Assembly (NCBI GenBank): GCA_946624335.1
Contig: CAMOSA010000043.1
Coordinates: 1 to 14,637, forward strand
Source of the DNA: an uncultured Prevotellaceae bacterium
GTDB lineage: Bacteria; Bacteroidota; Bacteroidia; Bacteroidales; Bacteroidaceae
DNA: 14,637 nt
Direction: 5' to 3'
Part shown: piece after piece, positions 1-6,404 of the stretch
Numbering within the stretch: position 1 is the stretch's first letter
Layout: each line of letters begins with the position of its first letter
The notes under the pieces: generated by a model
Databases searched by the model: none
Seen by the model: the letters and a program-made list of their open reading frames with translations, nothing else
Told to the model about the DNA's origin: nothing
Made by a program: the position numbers and the translations under genes

Positions 1-22
1 ACAATTAATAAGACATAAAAAT

Positions 23-40
23 TTTCCAATTATTTGGAAA
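23..40. repeat. Short inverted repeat near the left edge
   Basis: Two perfect 7-bp arms (TTTCCAA and TTGGAAA) flank a 4-base spacer in AT-rich sequence. There is no gene between base 1 and the terminator at 151-188. The repeat could be an operator or the end of a hairpin for something left of the window; nothing here decides it. Confidence 0.35.
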
Positions 41-150
41 GCAACATAGAAGTATAAAGGCGTATCAATAATGAGCTTTTACACATTACACCACTTACGT
101 ATAAGGACGCTTCCTGCCGGCTTGTTTCCTAAAGGATTGCACACGATTTG

Positions 151-188
151 GCAAAAAAAGAAGCCCCCTGCAGAGATTGCAGAGGGCT
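151..188 (-). terminator. Intrinsic terminator of the outer membrane protein gene
   Basis: On the minus strand a 10-bp stem (AGCCCTCTGC paired with GCAGGGGGCT, with one G-U wobble) and a 7-base loop are followed at once by a run of seven T (TCTTTTTTTGC). It lies about 40 bases after the stop codon of the minus-strand gene ending at 227. This is a textbook factor-independent terminator. Confidence 0.85.
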
Positions 189-226
189 GAGGGATAGGGG
201 TGTAACCCGAATGACAATGGCGGGTG

Positions 227-1852
227 TCAGAAGTTGAGCACCACGGCCACGCCGAAGACATCGTTCGTGCGGGTGAAGTTATCATTGCCGAAGACCTTTC
301 CGCCAATGGCATCGATGCGTCCGCTGGTCTCGGCGAGGCCTTGCAGTTGAGCGGCGTAGCCCGAAAGTTGAGCTTTGTACGCTTCGAGCTGTTCTTGTGG
401 CAGGCCCGGCGTGGCGATGGCTGTCTGCAGCTGCGCAATAGCGCCCTGCAGCTGAGTGGCTCCCTCCTGCATCTGAGCCTTTACGGGAGCGAGTTTCTGC
501 GACATCGTAGCCCAGTTGTGGTTGTAGTCGTCCTGGGTGCGGCGATAGTGTGAGTAGAAGGTCTTGAAGTAGGAGACATCGATGGCTACACGCTTCGAGA
601 CGTGGACGCGGGCACCCAGACCGACGCTGTTCGAGTTGGTCACGAAGCTGAGGTCGCTGATGAACTCGCTGTTCTTGCCAAGGCCGTAGTTGGTATTCTG
701 CCATCCGGCACTCACGGTGATCACTTTGTTGATGTCATACTCCGCGCCAGCCAGAATCTCCCATCCCGGACCGTCGAGGTGGTGGTGGCGTTCGTTGTGC
801 TGCGTTGCCTGCTTGTCGAAGTACACGTGTCCGCCGACGTTGAAGCGCAACTTCTCGATGGGGCTGTACTGCGCGCCGAGGTAGAGGATGGCGGGGATGT
901 CGGCTTTCTGCACGACGCCGTCGCTGTATGCCTCCAGACCGGCGTTCTGCTCGACACCGTTGGCATCGGCCTCCGTGCTGTTCTTGAGGCGCAGACGTGT
1001 CTTGAACTCATATTTGGCTGCCAGGTTCCAGTGGTCGTTGATGCGCCAGTCGATGCCGATGATGGGGGTGAAGCCGATACCCGTCTGTGAGCAGTCGAGC
1101 ACGCGGTCGCCAACCATACTTTTCATGCTGCCATAACCTGCAGCCTGCAGGAAATCGGCTGCGGACATATTGCCCATGGGAGTCTGGACGCCGATATTCT
1201 TGACGTAGCCTTCGTAGGCGCAAGAGGCATTGACCATGCGCAGGCCGAGGGCCAGGTTAAGGTTGTCTGTCACTTTATAGGAACCGTTGAGCTGGGTGCC
1301 GAAGTAGTACTGTCTGCCCTTCATATAGGTGTCCATCGAGTAACCTGTCACAGAACCTGGGTTCAGCGCGTTGGCCAGTTCGGGCAGTAGGGCCACCTGA
1401 CTCTCGAAGGAGCCGAGGCCGTCGTCGAACTCACATTTGCCGCCGCCGCCTGTGACGCCAAAGTGCAAGGCTACGCTCCAGCGATCCTGCACATAAGCCA
1501 GGTCAAACGATGGCAATAGTGGAGCTTTGGCGGTACCTTTATATTTCTTAGTGGCACCAGAGTTGGCTACGCCGTTGACGTTGCCACGGCTGAAAAGGTC
1601 GTTGCCGTAGGTCGATTCGATGGTGCGCGTCTGCCAGGCACTCTGATTGGAAAAGGCGAAATGCCATCCTGGTGCGAGGAAACCCACGCCGGCCGGATTG
1701 GCGTAAGTGGCCATCACGTCGATCATGGCTTCCTGCGAGAGGTTGCGACCGAAAGCGGCGTTTTGGTTCGTGTTCGTGAGATAGCCGCCGGCATAAGCCT
1801 GCGACGTGGTGGCAGCAAGGATGGCTGCCGAGAGGATTTGTCGTAATTGCAT
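227..1852 (-). CDS. FadL/OmpP1/TodX-type outer membrane transport protein
   Basis: Seen: 541 residues; an N-terminal signal peptide (basic MQLRQ, hydrophobic core, cleavage probably after residue 21, AYA|GG); a mature N-terminus with the motif YANPAG; alternating amphipathic beta strands throughout; and a C-terminal Phe (VVLNF) as in barrel proteins. The NPAG motif and the following strand fit the FadL/OmpP1/TodX family, which moves fatty acids and other hydrophobic compounds across the outer membrane. Odd: residues about 450-518, just before the last strand, form a Gln/Ala/Leu-rich helical stretch broken by a Pro-Gly segment, resembling a coiled-coil hairpin in what should be a loop. Three Cys occur in predicted loops. 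The start follows a -7 promoter element by about 50 bases and gives an intact signal peptide. The adjacent divergent acyl-CoA ligase operon supports a fatty-acid role, but the real substrate is unknown. It could instead be an unrelated barrel of Bacteroidota. Confidence 0.75.
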   Translation of the reverse strand: MQLRQILSAAILAATTSQAYAGGYLTNTNQNAAFGRNLSQEAMIDVMATYANPAGVGFLAPGWHFAFSNQSAWQTRTIESTYGNDLFSRGNVNGVANSGATKKYKGTAKAPLLPSFDLAYVQDRWSVALHFGVTGGGGKCEFDDGLGSFESQVALLPELANALNPGSVTGYSMDTYMKGRQYYFGTQLNGSYKVTDNLNLALGLRMVNASCAYEGYVKNIGVQTPMGNMSAADFLQAAGYGSMKSMVGDRVLDCSQTGIGFTPIIGIDWRINDHWNLAAKYEFKTRLRLKNSTEADANGVEQNAGLEAYSDGVVQKADIPAILYLGAQYSPIEKLRFNVGGHVYFDKQATQHNERHHHLDGPGWEILAGAEYDINKVITVSAGWQNTNYGLGKNSEFISDLSFVTNSNSVGLGARVHVSKRVAIDVSYFKTFYSHYRRTQDDYNHNWATMSQKLAPVKAQMQEGATQLQGAIAQLQTAIATPGLPQEQLEAYKAQLSGYAAQLQGLAETSGRIDAIGGKVFGNDNFTRTNDVFGVAVVLNF

Positions 1853-1902
1853 AATGGTATGTTTGGGGTGTAATCGTTACTTATCCGTTATGTTTTGCGG
1901 TG

Positions 1903-1910
1903 CAAAGGTA
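1903..1910 (-). promoter_or_regulatory. -7 element for the outer membrane protein gene
   Basis: The minus strand reads TACCTTTGCA, matching the Bacteroidota -7 consensus TAnnTTTG. The nearest TTTG (1936-1939) is 25 bp upstream, longer than the usual 19-21, so the -33 element is weak. A weak -33 next to an upstream inverted repeat is what an activator-dependent promoter would look like (inference). Confidence 0.6.
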
Positions 1911-1940
1911 GGGTAAATAAGGGAAAAGAGTGTTACAAAT

Positions 1941-1965
1941 TGCACAGAAGATGTATTTCTGTGCA
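1941..1965. promoter_or_regulatory. Candidate operator, 9-bp perfect inverted repeat
   Basis: Arms TGCACAGAA and TTCTGTGCA are perfectly complementary around a 7-base spacer. The centre (about 1953) lies roughly 55 bases upstream of the expected start site of the transporter transcript, a typical activator position. There is no T-run, and the repeat sits outside the predicted transcripts, so a DNA site for a dimeric regulator is more likely than a terminator. Confidence 0.5.
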
Positions 1966-2086
1966 CAAAAAGATGATTCATATCAAGAGATCAGGGAGGC
2001 AGGCATGGGAGTAAGGTATGTGGGGAATGGATTTGCGTTTTGTCAGTAAAATGGGTGTTAACGCTTTAATTTTTCGCTTTTCGGTG

Positions 2087-2116
2087 TTTCGCTTTGAAAT
2101 ATTATCACTATCTTTG
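2087..2116 (+). promoter_or_regulatory. Promoter of the XRE-cupin / acyl-CoA ligase operon
   Basis: TATCTTTGC at 2109 matches the Bacteroidota -7 element. TTTC at 2087-2090 lies 18 bp upstream and may serve as the -33; an exact TTTG at 2093 is only 12 bp away. Transcription would begin near 2121, which places the first in-transcript start codon of the reading frame at 2189. Confidence 0.6.
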
Positions 2117-2188
2117 CACGCAAAATCCATTTGGCACCTTTCTCACTGGTGCTTCAGAAGCATTAATAACGAAGGAGACGAGCTCGAA

Positions 2189-2773
2189 ATGAATAGTTCA
2201 AACAATGCCGTAGGCCACAAGATACGTGGCCTGCGCGAGCAAAAGCAATTGAGTGTCGATGAGATCGCAGAGCGCAGCGGACTCTCGGCAGAACAGATTA
2301 AGGCCATCGAGACAGATGAGACGCTGCCTTCCTTGGGACCGCTGATCAAGATCGCACGTGCGTTGGGAGTCCGGCTGGGCACCTTCCTCGACGACAACGA
2401 TGCATTGGGACCTGTCGTGACGCGTGCCGAAGATCGTGAACATGACCGTTCGATCAGCTTCAGCAATGATGCAGCTGATGCGCGCAAGCACATGGAATAT
2501 CACCCACTGGCAAAACAGAAGACCGGACGACACATGGAGCCTTTCATCGTCGACATCAACCCGAGCGAGGAACGGGAGTTCCAGCTCTCGGCTCATGAGG
2601 GCGAAGAGTTCATCTACGTCATGAGCGGCGAGATAGAGATCGACTATGGCAAGGAGAAATATGTGCTGCGCCAGGGCGACAGTATCTTCTACGACAGCAT
2701 CGTCAAGCACCACGTCCACGGTGCCGGAGGACAGGCGGCGAAGATTCTGGCGGTAATATATATACCTTTATAG
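2189..2773 (+). CDS. XRE-family transcriptional regulator with C-terminal cupin domain
   Basis: Seen: 194 residues. Residues about 8-65 form a helix-turn-helix of the XRE/Cro type (VGHKIRGLREQ, then SVDEIAERSG and LSAEQIKAIE), and residues about 112-193 form a small cupin barrel (EGEEFIYVMSGEIEI, later GDSIFYDS and VKHHVHG). Such XRE-cupin proteins are usually ligand-sensing repressors or activators of neighbouring metabolic genes. The first cupin motif lacks the full His-x-His pair, so metal binding is uncertain. Start chosen at 2189: AGGAG lies 11 bases upstream, it follows the promoter at 2109, and upstream residues in this frame do not resemble the family. The stop is 27 bases before the acyl-CoA ligase, so the two genes are almost certainly co-transcribed and the ligase substrate or product is the obvious candidate effector (inference). 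Confidence 0.85.
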   Translation: MNSSNNAVGHKIRGLREQKQLSVDEIAERSGLSAEQIKAIETDETLPSLGPLIKIARALGVRLGTFLDDNDALGPVVTRAEDREHDRSISFSNDAADARKHMEYHPLAKQKTGRHMEPFIVDINPSEEREFQLSAHEGEEFIYVMSGEIEIDYGKEKYVLRQGDSIFYDSIVKHHVHGAGGQAAKILAVIYIPL

Positions 2774-2800
2774 GAAATACGAAAAACGAGATATCCATCT

Positions 2801-4525
2801 ATGGAAAAGAACACAAACGGTCAGGCGCCTTCCGTCGCTCGCCATGAGGGCAGGGCATGGGAAGGCACAGGTTCGTTTCAGCTCTCCGAGCGCACCCTCG
2901 GACAGTGGCTGGAGCATTGGGCCGAGACGACGCCCGACCACGAGTATATCGTCTACAGCGACCGCGATCTCCGCTTCACGTGGCGGCAGTTCAACGAGCG
3001 TGTGGACAATCTGGCAAAAGGGCTGTTGGCCATTGGCGTCAAGAAAGGGTCGAACGTAGGCATCTGGGCTACCAACGTGCCGGATTGGCTCACCTTCCTC
3101 TATGCCACGGCGAAGATCGGGGCTGTGCTGGTCACCGTGAATACCAACTACAAGCAGAGCGAGCTCGAGTACCTCTGCAAGGACTCCGATATGCATACGT
3201 TGTGTATCACCGACGGCACGTGGGAGTGTGATTATGTCGACATGACCTACAAGATGCTGCCCGAGTTGCGAGAGTGCGAGCGTGGGCACCTGAAGAGCGA
3301 ACGGTTTCCGTGCATGAAGAACGTCGTGTTTATCGGTATGGAAAAGTATCGCGGGATGTTCAATACGGCGGAGCTGCTGCTGTTAGGACAAAACATTGAC
3401 GACGAGGAACTGACCGTAGCCAAGCAGAGTGTGTCGTGCCACGATGTGGTGAATATGCAGTACACCTCTGGCACCACTGGCTTCCCTAAAGGGGTCATGC
3501 TGACACATTATAATATTGCCAACGACGGATTCATCACAGGCGAGAACATGGGTTTCACGCAGGCCGACAAGTTGTGCGTCTGCGTGCCTCTGTTCCACTG
3601 CTTTGGCGTGGTGCTGGCCACCATGAACTGTCTGACCCATGGATGTACGGAGGTGATGGTCGAGAAGTTCGATCCGCTGGTCGTCTTGGCCAGCGTACAC
3701 AAGGAGCGTTGCACGGCGCTCTATGGCGTGCCGACCATGTTCATCGCTGAGCTGAACCATCCGATGTTCAATATGTTCGATATGAGCAGCCTGCGGACAG
3801 GCATCATGGCTGGTTCCCTGTGCCCTGTGGAGCTGATGAAGCAGGTTTCAGAGAAGATGTTCATGACCATTACGTCGGTCTATGGCCTTACAGAGAGCTC
3901 ACCGGGCATGACACAGACGTGCCTGACGGACACCTTCGAGCAACGCTGCACGACGGTGGGTCGCGACTTCCCCTTCGTCGAGGTCAAGGTGCTCGACCCG
4001 GAGACGGGGCTGGAATGTCCGGTCGGCGTGCAAGGCGAGATGTGTTGTCGTGGCTTCAATGTCATGAAGGGCTACTATAAGAATCCGAAGGCTACGGCGG
4101 AGGTGATCGATGAGAATGGCTTCCTGCACTCGGGGGACCTTGGCGTGAAAGACGAGCAGGGCTACTACCGCATCACAGGTCGCATCAAGGACATGATCAT
4201 CCGTGGCGGTGAGAATGTTTATCCGCGCGAGATCGAGGAGTTCCTCTATCAGATGCCGGGCATACGCGATGTACAGGTCGCTGCCGTGCCGTCCAAGAAA
4301 TATGGCGAGGAGGTCGGAGCGTTTATTATTCTCGAGGAAGGCGTCACGATGACGCCAGAGGACGTGCGAGAGTTCTGTCGCGGAAAGATTGCCCGCTACA
4401 AGACACCCAAATATGTCTTCTTCATCGATCAGTTCCCGCTGACAGGTAGCGGCAAAATACAGAAGTTCAAACTCAAGGAGATGAGCCTCAAGCTCTGCGA
4501 GGAGCAAGGTATAGAGGTGATCTAG
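2801..4525 (+). CDS. AMP-dependent acyl-CoA ligase (fatty-acyl-CoA synthetase type)
   Basis: Seen: 574 residues with the full set of adenylate-forming motifs: P-loop YTSGTTGFPKG (221-231), YGLTE (361-365), HSGDLG (443-448, Asp446 expected to bind ribose), GRIKDMIIRGGENVYP (460-475) and the C-terminal catalytic Lys552 in TGSGKIQK. The family joins a carboxylic acid to CoA through an acyl-adenylate in the cytoplasm. Overall architecture resembles medium- or long-chain fatty-acyl-CoA synthetases more than acetyl-CoA synthetase, but substrate cannot be read from motifs. It is the second gene of the operon with the XRE-cupin regulator, has no promoter of its own in the 27-bp gap, and is followed by a strong hairpin. 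The divergent FadL-like gene supports a fatty-acid substrate (inference). Confidence 0.9.
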   Translation: MEKNTNGQAPSVARHEGRAWEGTGSFQLSERTLGQWLEHWAETTPDHEYIVYSDRDLRFTWRQFNERVDNLAKGLLAIGVKKGSNVGIWATNVPDWLTFLYATAKIGAVLVTVNTNYKQSELEYLCKDSDMHTLCITDGTWECDYVDMTYKMLPELRECERGHLKSERFPCMKNVVFIGMEKYRGMFNTAELLLLGQNIDDEELTVAKQSVSCHDVVNMQYTSGTTGFPKGVMLTHYNIANDGFITGENMGFTQADKLCVCVPLFHCFGVVLATMNCLTHGCTEVMVEKFDPLVVLASVHKERCTALYGVPTMFIAELNHPMFNMFDMSSLRTGIMAGSLCPVELMKQVSEKMFMTITSVYGLTESSPGMTQTCLTDTFEQRCTTVGRDFPFVEVKVLDPETGLECPVGVQGEMCCRGFNVMKGYYKNPKATAEVIDENGFLHSGDLGVKDEQGYYRITGRIKDMIIRGGENVYPREIEEFLYQMPGIRDVQVAAVPSKKYGEEVGAFIILEEGVTMTPEDVREFCRGKIARYKTPKYVFFIDQFPLTGSGKIQKFKLKEMSLKLCEEQGIEVI

Positions 4526-4582
4526 CCAAAGCGCTGGTCCGTCGGTTCAGATGGCAGGTCGCAACAATCATCACCGAAAGGA

Positions 4583-4620
4583 CAGAGAGGGGTGTGCCAC
4601 AATCGGCACACCCCTCTCTG
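4583..4620. terminator. Bidirectional hairpin between convergent genes
   Basis: A perfect 16-bp stem (CAGAGAGGGGTGTGCC and its complement) with a 6-base loop lies between the plus-strand ligase (stop 4525) and the minus-strand gene whose stop begins at 4623. Neither side has a strong T-run, but the placement three bases from one stop and 58 from the other makes a shared terminator the best reading. Confidence 0.7.
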
Positions 4621-4622
4621 GG

Positions 4623-5105
4623 TTAAAGATACGCTGAATAGGTCACGTTGAAGAGATGCTCGTAGTCGTAGCGGACTTTGCGGCACTGGTGGGCCTGTGC
4701 CTTGAAGCCCATTCGCCGATATAGGGCGTCGAGGCATCGTGCCACGTCGAGCGCATGGGCATCAGCGATGCGCTCTGTCCAATAGCGGTAGTGGGGGTTG
4801 GAAGTCCTGGGACCGTTCTCGAGATAGTCCTCGGCGCGGGCGACGTCAATACCGAAGATTGTCCGGAGGGCGGCGCGATAGACGTGAAGCGCCAAGGGCA
4901 AGTGGCCCGTGTTTTCCAGAATGCGGCCTGTGCGGACGGCGACGTCGGCGATGACACCTGTGCTGCGCGAGGTGTAGATGACAGACAGCGCCTTCGACTT
5001 GATATGGTAGACATCGTGTGCGTTGAGCGACACGATACCTTCGTGGGGCGTACAGCGGCACAGGCAGTTGACCTTTGCGCGGCGAAAACATTTTCTTTCC
5101 TGCAT
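4623..5105 (-). CDS. Hypothetical protein, 160 residues
   Basis: I do not recognise this protein. It is basic and rich in His, Arg and Ala, with a Cys cluster near the start (CLCRC, residues 14-18), an N-terminal part that reads as possible beta strands (IVSLNAHDVYHI, LSVIYTS) and a helical C-terminal half, ending in TYSAYL. No signal peptide or membrane segment is seen. The reading frame stays open upstream to an ATG at 5372, but that extension crosses a good promoter (5242-5273) and a terminator hairpin, and its residues look like translated non-coding DNA; ATG at 5105 is therefore preferred, although no clear ribosome binding site precedes it. The gene is convergent with the ligase and possibly controlled by the leader described at 5168-5227. 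Coding status rests on frame length and ordered composition only. Confidence 0.6.
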   Translation of the reverse strand: MQERKCFRRAKVNCLCRCTPHEGIVSLNAHDVYHIKSKALSVIYTSRSTGVIADVAVRTGRILENTGHLPLALHVYRAALRTIFGIDVARAEDYLENGPRTSNPHYRYWTERIADAHALDVARCLDALYRRMGFKAQAHQCRKVRYDYEHLFNVTYSAYL

Positions 5106-5164
5106 AATGAAAAAAGTACGATAACAATAAGTAAAAGAACGTATTGACTCGACTGCTATCGCGC

Positions 5165-5215
5165 TTACAAAAAGACGCAACAATCCCGTCGAGTGCCACT
5201 TGGCGTGGCCGGCAT
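5165..5215 (-). CDS. Possible 16-codon leader ORF inside the terminator hairpin
   Basis: An ATG directly after the 5' arm of the hairpin at 5168-5227 opens a short frame, MPATPSGTRRDCCVFL, whose stop TAA lies directly after the T-run. Two adjacent Cys codons (TGT TGC) sit in the 3' arm. A ribosome translating it would melt the hairpin, so it could act as an antiterminating leader peptide. No ribosome binding site is visible and a 16-codon frame can occur by chance, so this is speculative. Confidence 0.2.
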   Translation of the reverse strand: MPATPSGTRRDCCVFL

Positions 5216-5227
5216 GGATTGTTGCGT
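5168..5227 (-). terminator. Intrinsic terminator / attenuator upstream of the hypothetical gene
   Basis: On the minus strand, perfect 12-base arms ACGCAACAATCC and GGATTGTTGCGT enclose 29 bases that contain a second small stem (GCCAC, GTGGC). Directly after comes TCTTTTTG, as in a factor-independent terminator. It lies 15-75 bases downstream of the promoter at 5242-5273 and about 60 bases before the start of the 160-aa gene. It could be an attenuator for that gene, the end of a small RNA of about 65-70 nt, or simply the terminator of the pyr/HhH operon upstream. Confidence 0.7.
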
Positions 5228-5241
5228 GATTATTCTGGGGG

Positions 5242-5273
5242 CAAAGGTAAGCCTTTTTGCGTCTCCCGCCAAA
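5242..5273 (-). promoter_or_regulatory. Strong Bacteroidota-type promoter
   Basis: The minus strand reads TTTG (5270-5273), exactly 20 bp, then TACCTTTG (5242-5249), matching both elements and the spacing of the Bacteroidota primary-sigma promoter. Transcription should start near 5237 and run straight into the hairpin at 5168-5227. Confidence 0.75.
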
Positions 5274-5387
5274 TATTTGGGCGAAAAAAATGCAGGTTTG
5301 GCTTAAGAACGCGGGAAGTCGGCTTCGTGCTTGGCTGCATTGATGGCCGTGCCCTCGGACACAGGCTCGCATCGTAAGCCGTTGCGT

Positions 5388-6335
5388 TCAGTATTCGATA
5401 TAAGGCTTGATGCGGCGGATGGCAGCTTCATCGAAGCCGGGCAGAAGGCGCAACGTTGATAGGTCGTCGATACGTCCTTGGTTGCGTCGATAACTTTCGA
5501 TGTCGCGGGCACGTGACCAGCCGATATAGGGGTGGCGGGCGAGCTGGCTGACACTGGCTTTGTTGATGTTCATGCGCCGTTGAACACCTGTCTCGACCTT
5601 GAACCATCGTGCAAGTTCGTCGGCGGGGAAGTCTTCAATCTCGGACAGCTGCTCTGTGCTGACAAAGCCGCCGAGGCGCTCGCGATAACGTAAGATTTGT
5701 CTGGAACGATAGCCTGCGATGCCAGGCACCTTCATCAGGGTGGCGCTGTCAACGGAGTTCAGGTCGAGCTGCACGAGCTGCTCGAACTTTTCCTGTCGCG
5801 GTGTGGTGGGGCGGGCATCTGCCGTGTCGGCAAAGTCCTGCTCGTCATAGTAGCGGAAACGCTTGTCGATGCGGATATAAGGTGCCAACCGATCATAGAC
5901 TTCGGGGGTCATGCCGTAGAGCCGTTTGAAATCATCGGGCTGATGATACCGTCCTCCACGCGCGCGATACTTATATATATTACGTATCTGCCAGCCGGCG
6001 AGGCCCAGACGGGCAAAGGTCATGGAGTCGGCTGTATTGGGGTCAAAGGGGAACGATTCAGGCTGACGTGCGGGGATGGCCGAGACGGCCTCTGCAGAGG
6101 AGGGCGGGGCAGAGGCCCCGATGGCACCCGCCGTTGATGTTCCGTGGTACCGGGGCGATGCCCCTCGGTGGTTGCTGATGGGAGCGGAGAGCGAGTCCAT
6201 GATGATCTCGTCGAGCGAGGCCAACGGCGTCGGAGGCCGCAGGATGTGGCGCTCGATGAGAATACCGCCCCATACAGCCAGTACGACGAAGAGGATATAC
6301 AGCAAGGCTCGGCGGTCTGATGGACGAAGCGGCAT
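5388..6335 (-). CDS. Membrane-anchored protein with three helix-hairpin-helix domains (ComEA-like)
   Basis: Seen: 315 residues; a single hydrophobic segment at about residues 9-27 with basic residues before it (inner-membrane anchor), a Pro/Ser/Ala-rich linker to about 92, then three repeats of the helix-hairpin-helix module: about 97-155 (FDPNTADSMTFARLGL), 190-247 (LDLNSVDSATLMKVPGI) and 255-315 (MNINKASVSQLARHPYI). Each has the D/N-x-N-x-A/V opening and the L-x-x-x-P/L-x-I/L core typical of ComEA-type HhH, a family that binds DNA non-specifically. In competent bacteria ComEA takes part in DNA uptake; proteins of this multi-HhH form are also common in Bacteroidota with no defined role. It lies 69 bases after pyrD on the same strand and is probably co-transcribed, with no obvious functional link to pyrimidine synthesis. 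Confidence 0.8.
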   Translation of the reverse strand: MPLRPSDRRALLYILFVVLAVWGGILIERHILRPPTPLASLDEIIMDSLSAPISNHRGASPRYHGTSTAGAIGASAPPSSAEAVSAIPARQPESFPFDPNTADSMTFARLGLAGWQIRNIYKYRARGGRYHQPDDFKRLYGMTPEVYDRLAPYIRIDKRFRYYDEQDFADTADARPTTPRQEKFEQLVQLDLNSVDSATLMKVPGIAGYRSRQILRYRERLGGFVSTEQLSEIEDFPADELARWFKVETGVQRRMNINKASVSQLARHPYIGWSRARDIESYRRNQGRIDDLSTLRLLPGFDEAAIRRIKPYIEY

Positions 6336-6404
6336 GATTGGGCGGTGAGACGAGGGGTGAGATAAATAGGTAAATAAAGGGGAGAAAAGACAGGGCCAGC
6401 GAGG

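Larger units (their letters stand above)
1853..2188. promoter_or_regulatory. Divergent control region between the transporter and regulator operons
   Basis: This 336-bp stretch separates the start codons of two divergent transcription units. It holds a minus-strand -7 element (1903-1910), a plus-strand promoter (about 2087-2116), a 25-bp inverted repeat (1941-1965) and three copies of CGCTTT at 2062, 2075 and 2090. No gene is evident. An in-frame ATG at 2018 would extend the plus-strand protein, but it lies upstream of the predicted transcription start. Confidence 0.6.

Noticed and set aside
2018..2188. N-terminal extension of the XRE-cupin protein from an upstream ATG
   Set aside because: The ATG precedes the TATCTTTGC promoter element and the added residues do not resemble the family; ATG 2189 has a good AGGAG upstream.
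5106..5372. Extension of the 160-aa hypothetical protein to an ATG at 5372
   Set aside because: It crosses a strong promoter and an intrinsic terminator, and its translation looks like non-coding sequence.
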